This document shows positions 1-7,590 of a stretch of DNA of 24,786 bases, piece after piece; the stretch's first letter is position 1, and every line of letters starts with the position of its first letter. Source of the DNA: Chthoniobacterales bacterium (GTDB taxonomy: Bacteria > Verrucomicrobiota > Verrucomicrobiia > Chthoniobacterales > UBA10450); NCBI GenBank assembly GCA_013697015.1, contig JACCXL010000095.1, forward strand, positions 1-24,786, given 5' to 3'. The notes under the pieces were generated by a model. The model did not search any database. It was given only the letters and a program-made list of their open reading frames with translations, and was not told the origin of the DNA. The translations under genes and the position numbers were made by a program.

Positions 1-791
1 AGATTGGCGCGGAAGGTCAACGATGCGACCGAATCGGCTTCCGAGTTCAGCGGTCCGGTAAAAGTAATGCGCCATCGCCCCGGACCCGTCGTATGAACTG
101 CCGCTGTGATGACCGCTGCTCCGGTGCGTTTGGCGAGGAGGGCGGGCAACGGTGTGGTGGAGGCGAGACGGCCGAAAAACGGCGTCCAGATCCCATGATC
201 GCCGGCATGTTGGTCGCTCAATATTCCAACCACGCCGCCGGAGCGCAGGAGCTCGATTGGTTTCCGAAATCCCTCTTTTCGATCGAACATTTCTAATCCG
301 GTCCGTGCGCGTCGCTGCCGAATGTCGGCGTCGATCCGGCGGTTTCTGAGAGGTTGGTAAACCGTGCTGGACCGTACGTAGCCGACGTGCTTCGGCAGCA
401 ACTGCGCCGCTACCTCCCAGTTGCCGAGGTGGCTGAGCACGAGCACAACGGGCCGGCCAGCGCGCAACTCTCGATGAAAGGACTCAATATTTTCAAGCTC
501 CACACGTATGGCGATCTCGTCGATTTCCATGGTGCTGAGTTTTATGCCGGAAAGGAAATTTGCGCCGAGCCGCCGGAAGTGGCGGCGCGTGAGCGCGCGT
601 ACCTCGGACGCCGGTTTCTCCCCGGCGAAGGCGATCTCCAGATTGAGCCTTGCGAGTCGCCGATATCCCGGCAAAAGAAGCCAGGCGACGGCTCCAGCGA
701 GTTTGCCTAACGAGAAGACAATCGGAAGCGGCAGTGCCGAGATCAGGCCGCACGCGATCCGGTAGAGAATGTAAACACTTAGGTCGAGCAT
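1..791 (-). CDS. Lipid A-type (LpxL/HtrB family) acyltransferase, 3' end outside window
   Basis: I read this by translating the minus strand from the ATG at 791-789. The frame stays open for 263 codons to the window edge, so the C-terminus is missing. The N-terminus is hydrophobic (residues 5-45, one membrane anchor), followed by the HX4E acyltransferase motif HLGNWE (H121, E126), then YQPLRNRRID and SDQHAGDHGIWTPFFG, which line up with the conserved blocks of lauroyl/myristoyl-ACP:Kdo2-lipid IVA acyltransferases. Family members sit at the inner membrane and add secondary acyl chains to lipid A; the acyl donor and acceptor cannot be told from sequence. The gene is divergent from the glycosyltransferase at 857, with 65 bp between the starts. 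It is not PlsC-like: it has HX4E and the LpxL-type downstream blocks. The family is firm; the exact substrate is not. Confidence 0.87.
   Translation of the reverse strand, partial: MLDLSVYILYRIACGLISALPLPIVFSLGKLAGAVAWLLLPGYRRLARLNLEIAFAGEKPASEVRALTRRHFRRLGANFLSGIKLSTMEIDEIAIRVELENIESFHRELRAGRPVVLVLSHLGNWEVAAQLLPKHVGYVRSSTVYQPLRNRRIDADIRQRRARTGLEMFDRKEGFRKPIELLRSGGVVGILSDQHAGDHGIWTPFFGRLASTTPLPALLAKRTGAAVITAAVHTTGPGRWRITFTGPLNSEADSVASLTFRAN
702..714 (+). repeat. Copy 1 of the 13-mer TTTGCCTAACGAG
   Basis: Exact copy, lying inside the acyltransferase gene, where the opposite strand encodes S-L-G-K with a rare TTA leucine codon. The match to copy 2 extends to 16 bases (TTTGCCTAACGAGAAG). Confidence 0.8.
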
Positions 792-820
792 GCGTGCGCG
801 TGCGGCGCCGCAGCGTAAAA

Positions 821-850
821 TTGGCTGCGCGGCGCGACAATCATTATAAT
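821..850 (+). promoter_or_regulatory. Sigma70-type promoter of the glycosyltransferase, with a palindromic -10
   Basis: A perfect TATAAT lies at 845-850 with TTGGCT at 821-826, spacing 18. The -10 is embedded in the perfect palindrome CATTATAATG (842-851), so the minus strand carries TATAAT too (848-843), facing the acyltransferase. I find no good -35 for the minus direction. The predicted plus-strand start of transcription is about 857, at the GTG proposed as the glycosyltransferase start. The sites are seen in the sequence; promoter activity is inferred. Confidence 0.55.
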
Positions 851-856
851 GTCCGT

Positions 857-2662
857 GTGTTGCAGCCGCCTTCTCAACCCGCGCATCAGCCGGACGGCAG
901 CGCGGCCTCCACCGCCGATCAGTTGCGGGAAAAGCTGCGTGTTCGGGCGGAGGAACTGGAGTCAGCGGAGCGCCACATCGCCCGGCTTGAAACGCAAATC
1001 CTCGCGTGGAAAGACGCGAAACGCGCGGCGAGCGATGCAATGAGTCGGAAGAAATCACGCCGTTGGGCGCGATTGCGAAAGCGCTCCCAGCTCTCGAATC
1101 CGTCGGTTCCGGCATCGGCCCTTTCCTATCAGGCGTGGTTGGCTCGGCATCGCGCCACGCCCGCGAATCTTGCCAGGATGCGCGCGGAGGAGCGCTCTTC
1201 CCAGCACGTGCCGCTGGTCAGCATCATCACTCCGGTCTTCAACACCGCCGCGTCCTGGCTGAGTGGCGCGGTCGACTCCGTGCGCGCGCAGAGCTATGAG
1301 AACTGGGAGCTGATCCTCGTCGATGACGAATCCACGAAAGAAGAGACACTAAAGGTTCTGTCCGAACTGCCACGAGCCGATCAACGGATTCGAGTTTATA
1401 AGTTGGACAAGAATCAAGGAATCGCGGGCGCCTCGAACCGCGGTCTGGCGGAAGCGCGCGGAGAATGGATTGCCGTCCTCGACCACGATGATCTGCTGGA
1501 ACCGGACGCGCTCTCCTGCGGGGCCAAAACGATTCAGGCTCACCCGGACGCAGATCTTATCTACTCGGATGAAGACAAACTGGCAGAGCACGGCTTCGAT
1601 CTGCCCATTTTCAAACCGGATTGGTCGCCCGACTTTTTCCTCTCCTACAACTATCTCTGTCATTTCACACTGCTGCGACGCACCGCAGTCGAAAGGGCGG
1701 GCAGCTTCCGGCAAGGTTTCGACGGCGCGCAGGATTACGATCTGTTTTTGAGGATGATCGAGAAAACCGACCGCATTTACCACATCTCGCGGATCCTCTA
1801 CCATTGGCGCCGCACGGCGACTTCCACCGCGCACAACATCCGGCGCAAACCCGGAGCGCTCGAAGCCGGGAAGCATGCGTTGACAGAGCACCTCGAGCGG
1901 ACAGGGCAACCAGGCGCGGTCTTCGTAGACTGGTCCACCCACGCCTATCGAGTCCGCCGGGATCTCGCCGAGAGGCCGAAGATTGGGATCGTCGCGCGGC
2001 GCAGAAGGGAAGAGTCGAATGCCGATCCGAGCGAGCGGATTTCCGTCAGGACCGATTACCCAAACTACGAGATTATTTCCAGCGAGGCAGTCGAGACATT
2101 TCGGATCGGAGATACCGATTTTGCCTGGCTTCTTTTTCTGGATTCCGAGGCCGATCCGATTGACGCCGGCTGGTTAATTGCGATGGCCGAGCATGTGCAA
2201 CGGCCGGAGGTGGGCGCCGTCGGCGCGCGTTTGTCGCGTCTTGACGGGAAGGTTGAACACGCCGGCATCGTCCTTGATTCCGACCGGATCGGCCTTAATG
2301 CGTTCCGCGGATTTCCAGTCGAAGAACCCGGCGCCTGTCGGCAGTTGCAGATCACGAGGAACTACAGCGCCGTTTCCGATGCTTGCCTGCTGACGCGGCG
2401 TGAAGTTTTCAAGGAAGTGGGCGGCTTCGACGCGGCCGTCGCTCCGTATAGCGATATCGATTTTTGCCTGAAACTTCGGCGCGCTGGATATCTGATCGTC
2501 TCCACTCCGTACGCGCGGCTTTCCTGCGAAGGGGCGCGCCGCAGGGAAGGCAATCCCGCTGCCGCGAAAATAATGAGGGAGAGGTGGAGTGACTGGTTGG
2601 AGAACGATCCTTATTATAATCAGCATCTGTCTCGCGAGGCAGACTTCTCGTTAGGCAAATGA
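857..2662 (+). CDS. GT2 glycosyltransferase, two GT-A-like domains with N-terminal coiled coil
   Basis: The frame is open upstream to 650, but that would run through the divergent gene and promoter. GTG 857 (601 aa) fits the promoter; TTG 860 and ATG 1040 are alternatives. Residues about 20-65 are Glu/Arg/Lys-rich and look coiled-coil. The first GT-A domain starts near residue 118 (VSIITPVFN, LILVDDES) with the DXD-type metal site DHDD at 209-212, then SDEDK and FKPDWSPD, typical of O-antigen and surface glycan transferases. The second half (YPNYEIISSEAVETF, LLFLDSEAD, GAVGARLSR, DACLLTRREVF, DIDFCLKLRRAGY) matches the second domain of such tandem proteins but is shortened: its nucleotide-binding strand is eroded and the DXD site reads DSEAD. 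It probably adds sugars to a surface polysaccharide; donor and acceptor are unknown. The last codons overlap a 13-mer repeat. Confidence 0.82.
   Translation: MLQPPSQPAHQPDGSAASTADQLREKLRVRAEELESAERHIARLETQILAWKDAKRAASDAMSRKKSRRWARLRKRSQLSNPSVPASALSYQAWLARHRATPANLARMRAEERSSQHVPLVSIITPVFNTAASWLSGAVDSVRAQSYENWELILVDDESTKEETLKVLSELPRADQRIRVYKLDKNQGIAGASNRGLAEARGEWIAVLDHDDLLEPDALSCGAKTIQAHPDADLIYSDEDKLAEHGFDLPIFKPDWSPDFFLSYNYLCHFTLLRRTAVERAGSFRQGFDGAQDYDLFLRMIEKTDRIYHISRILYHWRRTATSTAHNIRRKPGALEAGKHALTEHLERTGQPGAVFVDWSTHAYRVRRDLAERPKIGIVARRRREESNADPSERISVRTDYPNYEIISSEAVETFRIGDTDFAWLLFLDSEADPIDAGWLIAMAEHVQRPEVGAVGARLSRLDGKVEHAGIVLDSDRIGLNAFRGFPVEEPGACRQLQITRNYSAVSDACLLTRREVFKEVGGFDAAVAPYSDIDFCLKLRRAGYLIVSTPYARLSCEGARRREGNPAAAKIMRERWSDWLENDPYYNQHLSREADFSLGK
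2647..2659 (-). repeat. Copy 2 of the 13-mer TTTGCCTAACGAG
   Basis: Exact copy on the minus strand, ending at the base before the glycosyltransferase TGA completes. On the plus strand it encodes the protein's last residues S-L-G-K. Confidence 0.8.
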
Positions 2663-2723
2663 GCAGCACGCCAAATTTGACGCTTCGCCTTTCAGGTCCT
2701 GTTTGTAGAATTCCCGGCCATTG

Positions 2724-3470
2724 ATGAACGACGACTCACACGATCAACTCTGGCGTGGATTAACGCAGGAGGCGCGTACGGCGTTATACCAGCGCGAATA
2801 CGCGGAAAAATCGCTCGACCGTAAGATGGCAGAGGGAGGAGTCGATGCCGGACAGTTGGCCAGCGCGGATCGAGAGAGCGAGGCGTTCCGCGACTCCTGG
2901 ATTCCGGGAGTCGAGATTTTCGCTCGCCAAATTCACCCGCAGCGACACCGCGGCGTGTTCGGAGAATTGGCGCGACGTGATGAAGGCCTGCTCGCCCGGA
3001 TCGGTTTTTGGCCGAAGCAATGGGCGGCGGCCCGGATGTTCACACATTCCGCCAAAGGCTTTCATGTTCATCCCACAGACGTCCCGAAGGGAACCGAACC
3101 GGCCGCCTGGTTCCAACGCATCTTCGTTGACGAACCGGATAATTTCCTGCTCCGACGCTACGATCACGAACAATGGGATGTCATGTTCTTTGTGCAGGGG
3201 TTGGCGGAGCTAATTCTGCGCGACGTTCGCGCGGGAATGCCCACTCGCACGATGCGGTTCTTTGCCGACGGCGATAACCGCCGCAGTGCGAACAATGTTG
3301 GCCTGGTCATCCCGGCTGGTGTGGCGCATGCGATTCGCGTCGAAGGCTCCGAAGATTTGATCATGGTATACGGCACGAGCGCAGCCTTTCAGCCGGAGTT
3401 TGAAGGTCGAATCGCGAGCGAAGTGGAAACAGCTGCCCTGCCCGCCTCGTGGCAGGCTTTCTTAGCCTGA
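2724..3470 (+). CDS. RmlC-like cupin, dTDP-sugar 3,5-epimerase-related protein
   Basis: The 248-aa protein starts at ATG 2724; a TTG directly before it is also possible. The N-terminal about 95 residues are helical and charged and match nothing I know. The C-terminal half resembles the RmlC jelly-roll: GFHVHPTDV (compare GLHYQ around the catalytic His of RmlC), DVMFFVQGLAELILRDVR (compare the V-x-G-x-x-x-D-V-x-V-D-L-R strand), the segment PTRTMRFFADGDNR, and VIPAGVAHAIRV (compare IPPGFAHGF). This suggests action on, or binding of, an activated deoxysugar, which fits the glycosyltransferase 61 bp upstream. The extra N-terminus and changed residues argue against calling it rmlC. A TAGAAT at 2706-2711 could be a -10, but its -35 is poor. 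The methyltransferase begins 12 bp downstream, so the two are probably co-transcribed. Confidence 0.6.
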   Translation: MNDDSHDQLWRGLTQEARTALYQREYAEKSLDRKMAEGGVDAGQLASADRESEAFRDSWIPGVEIFARQIHPQRHRGVFGELARRDEGLLARIGFWPKQWAAARMFTHSAKGFHVHPTDVPKGTEPAAWFQRIFVDEPDNFLLRRYDHEQWDVMFFVQGLAELILRDVRAGMPTRTMRFFADGDNRRSANNVGLVIPAGVAHAIRVEGSEDLIMVYGTSAAFQPEFEGRIASEVETAALPASWQAFLA

Positions 3471-3482
3471 CGAGATTACCGG

Positions 3483-4187
3483 ATGCGTGCGCGGGAATTC
3501 GATCCGGCGGAACCGGAGCTGATGGATCGCCCGCAGCCGGTCACTCCGGAATTGGAGGTCGACCTGCGCAATCTGCGCCAACTGAATCGCTATTTCGGCA
3601 GCTACTGCTTGGTGCGCCATTTTGCGTCGCAGTGGATTCGCGCAGGGGAAAACCTGCGGGTGCTCGATATGGCAACCGGATCGGGCGACATTCCGCGCCT
3701 GCTCATTGACCATGCGCGAACAGTGGGCGCTCGCGTGGAAGTAATCGCGATCGATCAACAGGCTTCGACCGTGGAAATCGCACGCCGATTGAGCACGGAT
3801 TACCCCGAGATTCACTTCGAACAGGGAGACGTGTTTACGTTCGGAAAACCGGGCGACTTCGACCTCGTGCTCTGCTCGCTCGCACTGCACCACTTTTCAG
3901 AGGACGCCGCGATCCGTTTGCTGCGACGATGCCGCGCACTGTCGCGTCGCTTCGTGCTTGTGTCGGATCTGCGGCGCGGCTTTCTCGCCACGGTTGGGAT
4001 TTATCTTTTGACACTGCTGGTTTACCGCGAGCGGATGACGCAAATCGATGGGCGCCTGTCGGCGCGCCGCGCATTCTCCTATTCCGAGATGCGGCAGCTG
4101 GCGGAGCGTGCCGGTTGGGGGAATTTTGGGCACAGAAACTTTCCGTTCGCGCGGCAGGCAGTATGGCTCGCGTCCCTTGTTCCCTGA
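3483..4187 (+). CDS. SAM-dependent methyltransferase (class I, UbiE-like)
   Basis: The protein is 234 aa with a Rossmann methyltransferase core: motif I LDMATGSGDIP at residues 61-71, an acidic end of strand 2 in VIAIDQQ, FEQGDVFTF at the adenine-contact position, and DLVLCSLALHHF as motif IV. The N-terminal LRQLNRYFGS and the C-terminal hydrophobic VGIYLLTLLVYRERMT segment are typical of small-molecule methyltransferases found near lipid-quinone and type III polyketide genes; no polyketide synthase or oxidoreductase of that kind lies here. The substrate is unknown. Its TGA shares a base with the panC start (TGATG), so the two genes are translationally coupled. An O- or C-methyltransferase of a lipid or quinone-like compound is the likeliest reading, by inference only. 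Confidence 0.78.
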   Translation: MRAREFDPAEPELMDRPQPVTPELEVDLRNLRQLNRYFGSYCLVRHFASQWIRAGENLRVLDMATGSGDIPRLLIDHARTVGARVEVIAIDQQASTVEIARRLSTDYPEIHFEQGDVFTFGKPGDFDLVLCSLALHHFSEDAAIRLLRRCRALSRRFVLVSDLRRGFLATVGIYLLTLLVYRERMTQIDGRLSARRAFSYSEMRQLAERAGWGNFGHRNFPFARQAVWLASLVP

Positions 4188-5029
4188 TGAAGGTTATCGA
4201 AACAATTCCGGAGGCGAGGCGGCAGATCGAGACGAGTGCAAGACCACGGGTTCTCGTGGCGACAATGGGGGCGTTCCACCGAGGCCACGTCGAGTTGTTC
4301 CGGCGTGCGCGCGAAGCTGCCGGTTCCGATGGCGAAGTGATCGCCAGCATTTTTGTTAACCCACTGCAATTCGAACCGGGCTCGGATTTCGAGAAATACC
4401 CCCGTCCAGAGGGGGCCGACGAGGAACTCTGCCGACAGGCTGGGGTAGATACAATTTTCCGCCCCACAAGCGCCGAAATGTACGCGCCCAACCGGTCCGT
4501 CTTCGTCGATGAGACAGCCCTCTCGACTGTGCTTTGCGGGCGATCGCGACCCGGACATTTCCGCGGAGTCTGCACGGTCGTGACGAAGCTTTTTCACGTG
4601 CTGAATCCGAATGCCGCCGTCTTTGGCGAAAAAGATTTTCAGCAGCTCGCGATCATCCGCCGAATGGTGCGAGATCTTGATTTTCAGATCGAGATTATCG
4701 GCGTGCCGACCGTGCGCGAAGATGACGGGCTGGCCTGCAGCTCGCGGAATCAATATCTCAATGCGGCGGAAAGGAATCAGGCGCCGGCGTTGCGAGCCGC
4801 TTTGCTGGTGGGTCGAGATGCAGTGCAAGCCGGCGAGCGTTCGACGGAACGCGTGGTCGAGTCCGTCCGCCGGCGCGTCGAGACTGCCTCGCTGGCGCGG
4901 ATCGATTACTTGGCCGCGGTGGATGCCGACGACCTGCAGGCACGGGACACAATCGAGCAAAATGCGCTCATTGCCCTGGCCGTCTTCTTCGGGCAAACGC
5001 GCCTGATCGACAACATCCGGCTGCCATGA
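4187..5029 (+). CDS. panC: Pantothenate synthetase (pantoate--beta-alanine ligase)
   Basis: The protein is 280 aa, the usual PanC length. It joins pantoate and beta-alanine with ATP in the cytoplasm, the last step to pantothenate and so to CoA. Visible signatures are the HXGH site in TMGAFHRGH (H31, H34; most PanCs read PTMGALHEGH), SIFVNPLQF, YPRPEGAD, RPGHFRGVCTVVTKLF, GEKDFQQL (147-154, ATP and pantoate binding) and the KMSKS-equivalent CSSRN. The frame is open upstream to 3929, but that stretch lies inside the methyltransferase and is not PanC-like; ATG 4187 overlaps the methyltransferase stop. The gene ends in ATGA shared with nadB. I see no panB or panD in the window. Confidence 0.95.
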   Translation: MKVIETIPEARRQIETSARPRVLVATMGAFHRGHVELFRRAREAAGSDGEVIASIFVNPLQFEPGSDFEKYPRPEGADEELCRQAGVDTIFRPTSAEMYAPNRSVFVDETALSTVLCGRSRPGHFRGVCTVVTKLFHVLNPNAAVFGEKDFQQLAIIRRMVRDLDFQIEIIGVPTVREDDGLACSSRNQYLNAAERNQAPALRAALLVGRDAVQAGERSTERVVESVRRRVETASLARIDYLAAVDADDLQARDTIEQNALIALAVFFGQTRLIDNIRLP

Positions 5030-6621
5030 AACAATACGACTTCGTTGTCATCGGCAGCGGCATCGCAGGGCTGACGTTTGCGTTGAAGGCGGCGAAACAT
5101 GGGTCTGTCGCTGTGATTACGAAGCGTAAGGGCGCCGATTCGAACACGGCCTGGGCGCAAGGCGGCGTCGCCTGCGTGACCAGTGACGAGGATTCGTTCG
5201 AATTGCATGTGCGCGACACGCTCGAGGCTGGCGCCGGGCTTTGTGATGAAGCGACCGTGCGCACCGTTGTGACAGAAGGTCCGGAGCGCATCCAGGAGCT
5301 GATCGCGTTCGGCCTGCGTTTCGACGAACGGAATAAGTCGGGGCATCGCGAGCTGGATCTCGGGCGCGAAGGTGGACATTCGAAGCGCCGCGTTCTGCAT
5401 GTGCAGGATGTCACCGGCCTCGAGATCGAGAAGACTCTGCTGCGCGAACTGGACCGCGCCGCGAACGTGGAGCTTCTCGAAAACCAGATGGCCGTCGACC
5501 TGATCACGGCCGGGAAGCTCGGATTCGCCGCCGAAGATCGTTGCCTCGGCGTTTATGTTTTGGAGGAGAAGACGGGGGCGGTCGAAACGATCCGGACGGA
5601 CCGGCTCGTCCTGGCGACGGGTGGGTGCGGAAAGGTTTATCTTTATACGACCAATCCAGACATTGCGACCGGCGATGGTGTCGCCATGGCATGGCGTGCA
5701 GGAGCGGTGATCGCGAACATGGAATTCATCCAGTTCCATCCGACCTGTCTTTTTCATCCGAATGCAAAATCATTCCTCATCTCAGAAGCGGTGCGCGGTG
5801 AAGGCGGCGTTCTGCGAAATGAACGCGGCGAAGCCTTCATGGCACGCAACCACCCGCAGCGCGACCTCGCGCCGCGTGACATCGTCGCGCGCGCCATCGA
5901 CGCGGAGATCAAGAGGTCTGGCGCGCACTGCGTTTTTCTCGATATCACGGACCGGTCTCCGGAGTTTCTGCGGGCACGGTTTCCGCACATCTACGAAACC
6001 TGCCTGCGCCTCGGGATCGACATGGCGAAGCAGCCGATCCCGGTTGTGCCTGCAGCGCATTACCAGTGCGGTGGAATTAAAACCGACGTCAACGGCACCA
6101 CAACTCTGCCGGGCCTCTTCGCGATCGGCGAAGTCGGCTGCACCGGATTGCATCGGGCGAACCGGCTCGCCAGTAACTCGCTTCTCGAAGGATTGGTCGT
6201 AGCACATCGGGCTTGTGTGACGATGCTGCGCGATCAGCCGCCCACGCATCCGGCTCGTGACGTCGCCCTCCCGGAATGGAAATCGGGCGACGTGCAAAAC
6301 GTGGATGAACTAGTGGTGATCTATCACAACTGGGGGGAAATCCGGCGGCTCATGTGGGACTACGTCGGCATCGTGCGAACGGACAAACGCCTGCAGCGTG
6401 CGAGCGCTCGTTTGCGGAACCTGCAGCGGGAGATCCGCGAATTTTACTGGAATTTCAAGATCACCGTCGACTTGTTGGAACTGCGGAATCTTGCGACGGT
6501 TGCGGCTCTGATCGTGGATTCGGCCTTGAGCCGGACAGAAAGTCGCGGCTTGCACTTCAACATGGAGCATCCAGAGTCAGCCAAGGAATCACCGCACGAC
6601 ACGTTGCTAAGCCGAAATTAG
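5026..6621 (+). CDS. nadB: L-aspartate oxidase
   Basis: The protein is 531 aa, full length for NadB. It is a flavoenzyme that oxidises L-aspartate to iminoaspartate, the first step of de novo NAD synthesis; NadA then makes quinolinate. The FAD-binding GSGIAG is at residues 10-15, SNTAWAQGGVA follows near 40, and the succinate dehydrogenase/fumarate reductase signatures are present: EFIQFHPT, EAVRGEGG, LAPRDIVARAID, VPAAHYQCGGI, GLHRANRLASNSLLEG. The C-terminal helical domain (EIRRLMWDYVGIVR) is that of NadB rather than SdhA. ATG 5026 overlaps the panC stop by 4 bases, so translation is coupled. nadA and nadC are not nearby. Confidence 0.95.
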   Translation: MKQYDFVVIGSGIAGLTFALKAAKHGSVAVITKRKGADSNTAWAQGGVACVTSDEDSFELHVRDTLEAGAGLCDEATVRTVVTEGPERIQELIAFGLRFDERNKSGHRELDLGREGGHSKRRVLHVQDVTGLEIEKTLLRELDRAANVELLENQMAVDLITAGKLGFAAEDRCLGVYVLEEKTGAVETIRTDRLVLATGGCGKVYLYTTNPDIATGDGVAMAWRAGAVIANMEFIQFHPTCLFHPNAKSFLISEAVRGEGGVLRNERGEAFMARNHPQRDLAPRDIVARAIDAEIKRSGAHCVFLDITDRSPEFLRARFPHIYETCLRLGIDMAKQPIPVVPAAHYQCGGIKTDVNGTTTLPGLFAIGEVGCTGLHRANRLASNSLLEGLVVAHRACVTMLRDQPPTHPARDVALPEWKSGDVQNVDELVVIYHNWGEIRRLMWDYVGIVRTDKRLQRASARLRNLQREIREFYWNFKITVDLLELRNLATVAALIVDSALSRTESRGLHFNMEHPESAKESPHDTLLSRN

Positions 6622-6726
6622 GAATAGATGCTGCTTTCTGAAGCTAGGGACGGACGGCAGCCTGAGAGGGAAACGACTTGCCGGAGGTTTGCTTTTCGAA
6701 TAGAGACAAGGCCGGTTACGAGAACG

Positions 6727-7551
6727 ATGAGACGATTTTTAGCATATGGGCTTCTCGTAACGCTTGGTGCAGGAGCGACTTACGCCCAATCGCCCTACGA
6801 GAGCGCCGGAGATTTTGCGAAGTACGCAATGAAACTGCGCGATCAGGCGATTCTTAAAGTCGAGCCGCAGGTTTTTATCCCCACGACCTCGAAGAGTTCA
6901 ATGACGCGGTTTGCCTGGAAGGCCAGCATCGTGACGACTGTCTTCTGGATTGGCGAACAGCCAACGGCCAACAATCCGGTCCCGAACATAAAGAGTTCCT
7001 GGGATGCAGAATGGATCTCACATTACGGCGGGTTCGATACGCCCGACGCTTCCTCGCGGCGAAACTACATTCCGGTTTCTTTCGTGCCTCGTCAGAATCC
7101 GTTCTATTGCGCGCTGCCCTACAACGACGTAACCCATGGGCAGTTTAAACCCGAGGCAGCGTTGGTCATCCCGTGGTTCAAGCAGGCCTACACGCAGGCC
7201 GGCCACTCGGTTTGCAAGGATCGCTGGATAGCTATTCGCAAAGGGAATCGCACCTGTTATGCGCAGTGGGAAGATTGCGGGCCGTTTCGGACCGATCATT
7301 TTCAGTATGTCTTTCAAAACGAGCGACCGAAGCCGAATTTGAATCGCGGTGCCGGGCTCGATGTTTCTCCGGCGGTGCGTGATTATCTTGGCCTGCAACC
7401 GACCGATGTGACCGATTGGCAGTTTCTGGAGGTGCGCGACGTACCTGCCGGGCCGTGGCGTACCTACGGCGACAATAACCATTTCGTCCTCGCGAAGCGG
7501 CAGTCGGAACAGCGGCTGGCGCAGGAATCAACCGATAAGGCCAGGAAATAA
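6727..7551 (+). CDS. Secreted protein of unknown function, possible double-psi beta-barrel
   Basis: The 274-aa start at ATG 6727 puts a clean signal peptide at the N-terminus (MRRFLAYGLLVTLGAGATYA, cut before QS); an in-frame ATG at 6628 would bury it. The mature part has four cysteines, in FYCALPYND, HSVCKDRW, TCYAQWED and CGPF, suggesting disulfides and an extracytoplasmic location. The stretch YAQWEDCGPF followed by GLDVSPAVRDYLGL resembles the RlpA-type double-psi beta-barrel pattern, where a conserved Asp sits in a D-x-S-P-A segment; this is pattern recognition, not proof. A role in peptidoglycan or glycan binding would follow if true. It lies 105 bp after nadB and may have its own promoter. 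Confidence 0.6.
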   Translation: MRRFLAYGLLVTLGAGATYAQSPYESAGDFAKYAMKLRDQAILKVEPQVFIPTTSKSSMTRFAWKASIVTTVFWIGEQPTANNPVPNIKSSWDAEWISHYGGFDTPDASSRRNYIPVSFVPRQNPFYCALPYNDVTHGQFKPEAALVIPWFKQAYTQAGHSVCKDRWIAIRKGNRTCYAQWEDCGPFRTDHFQYVFQNERPKPNLNRGAGLDVSPAVRDYLGLQPTDVTDWQFLEVRDVPAGPWRTYGDNNHFVLAKRQSEQRLAQESTDKARK

Positions 7552-7565
7552 CATCCGGTCGGATG
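7552..7565. terminator. Short inverted repeat between convergent genes
   Basis: CATCCGGTCGGATG abuts the stop of the secreted-protein gene: 5-6 bp arms and a very small loop, with no T-tract. It is the only dyad in the 39 bp between the converging genes. A weak candidate. Confidence 0.25.
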
Positions 7566-7590
7566 CGCGTTTGGTGTCTGCCGACGCCGC

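Noticed and set aside
702..714. GCCTAAC inside the 13-mer as an integron attC core
   Set aside because: No partner GTTRRRY sites at attC spacing, no integrase, and the copies sit inside ordinary genes in both orientations.
354..840. Open frames on both strands at 354-710 and 493-840
   Set aside because: They lie in other frames of the LpxL-type acyltransferase at 1-791, whose own frame carries the family motifs.
650..856. Longer glycosyltransferase start at ATG 650
   Set aside because: It would overlap the acyltransferase gene and run through the promoter; the extra residues are Arg-rich and unlike protein.
3929..4186. Longer panC start at ATG 3929
   Set aside because: The segment is inside the methyltransferase in another frame and PanC similarity begins at 4187.
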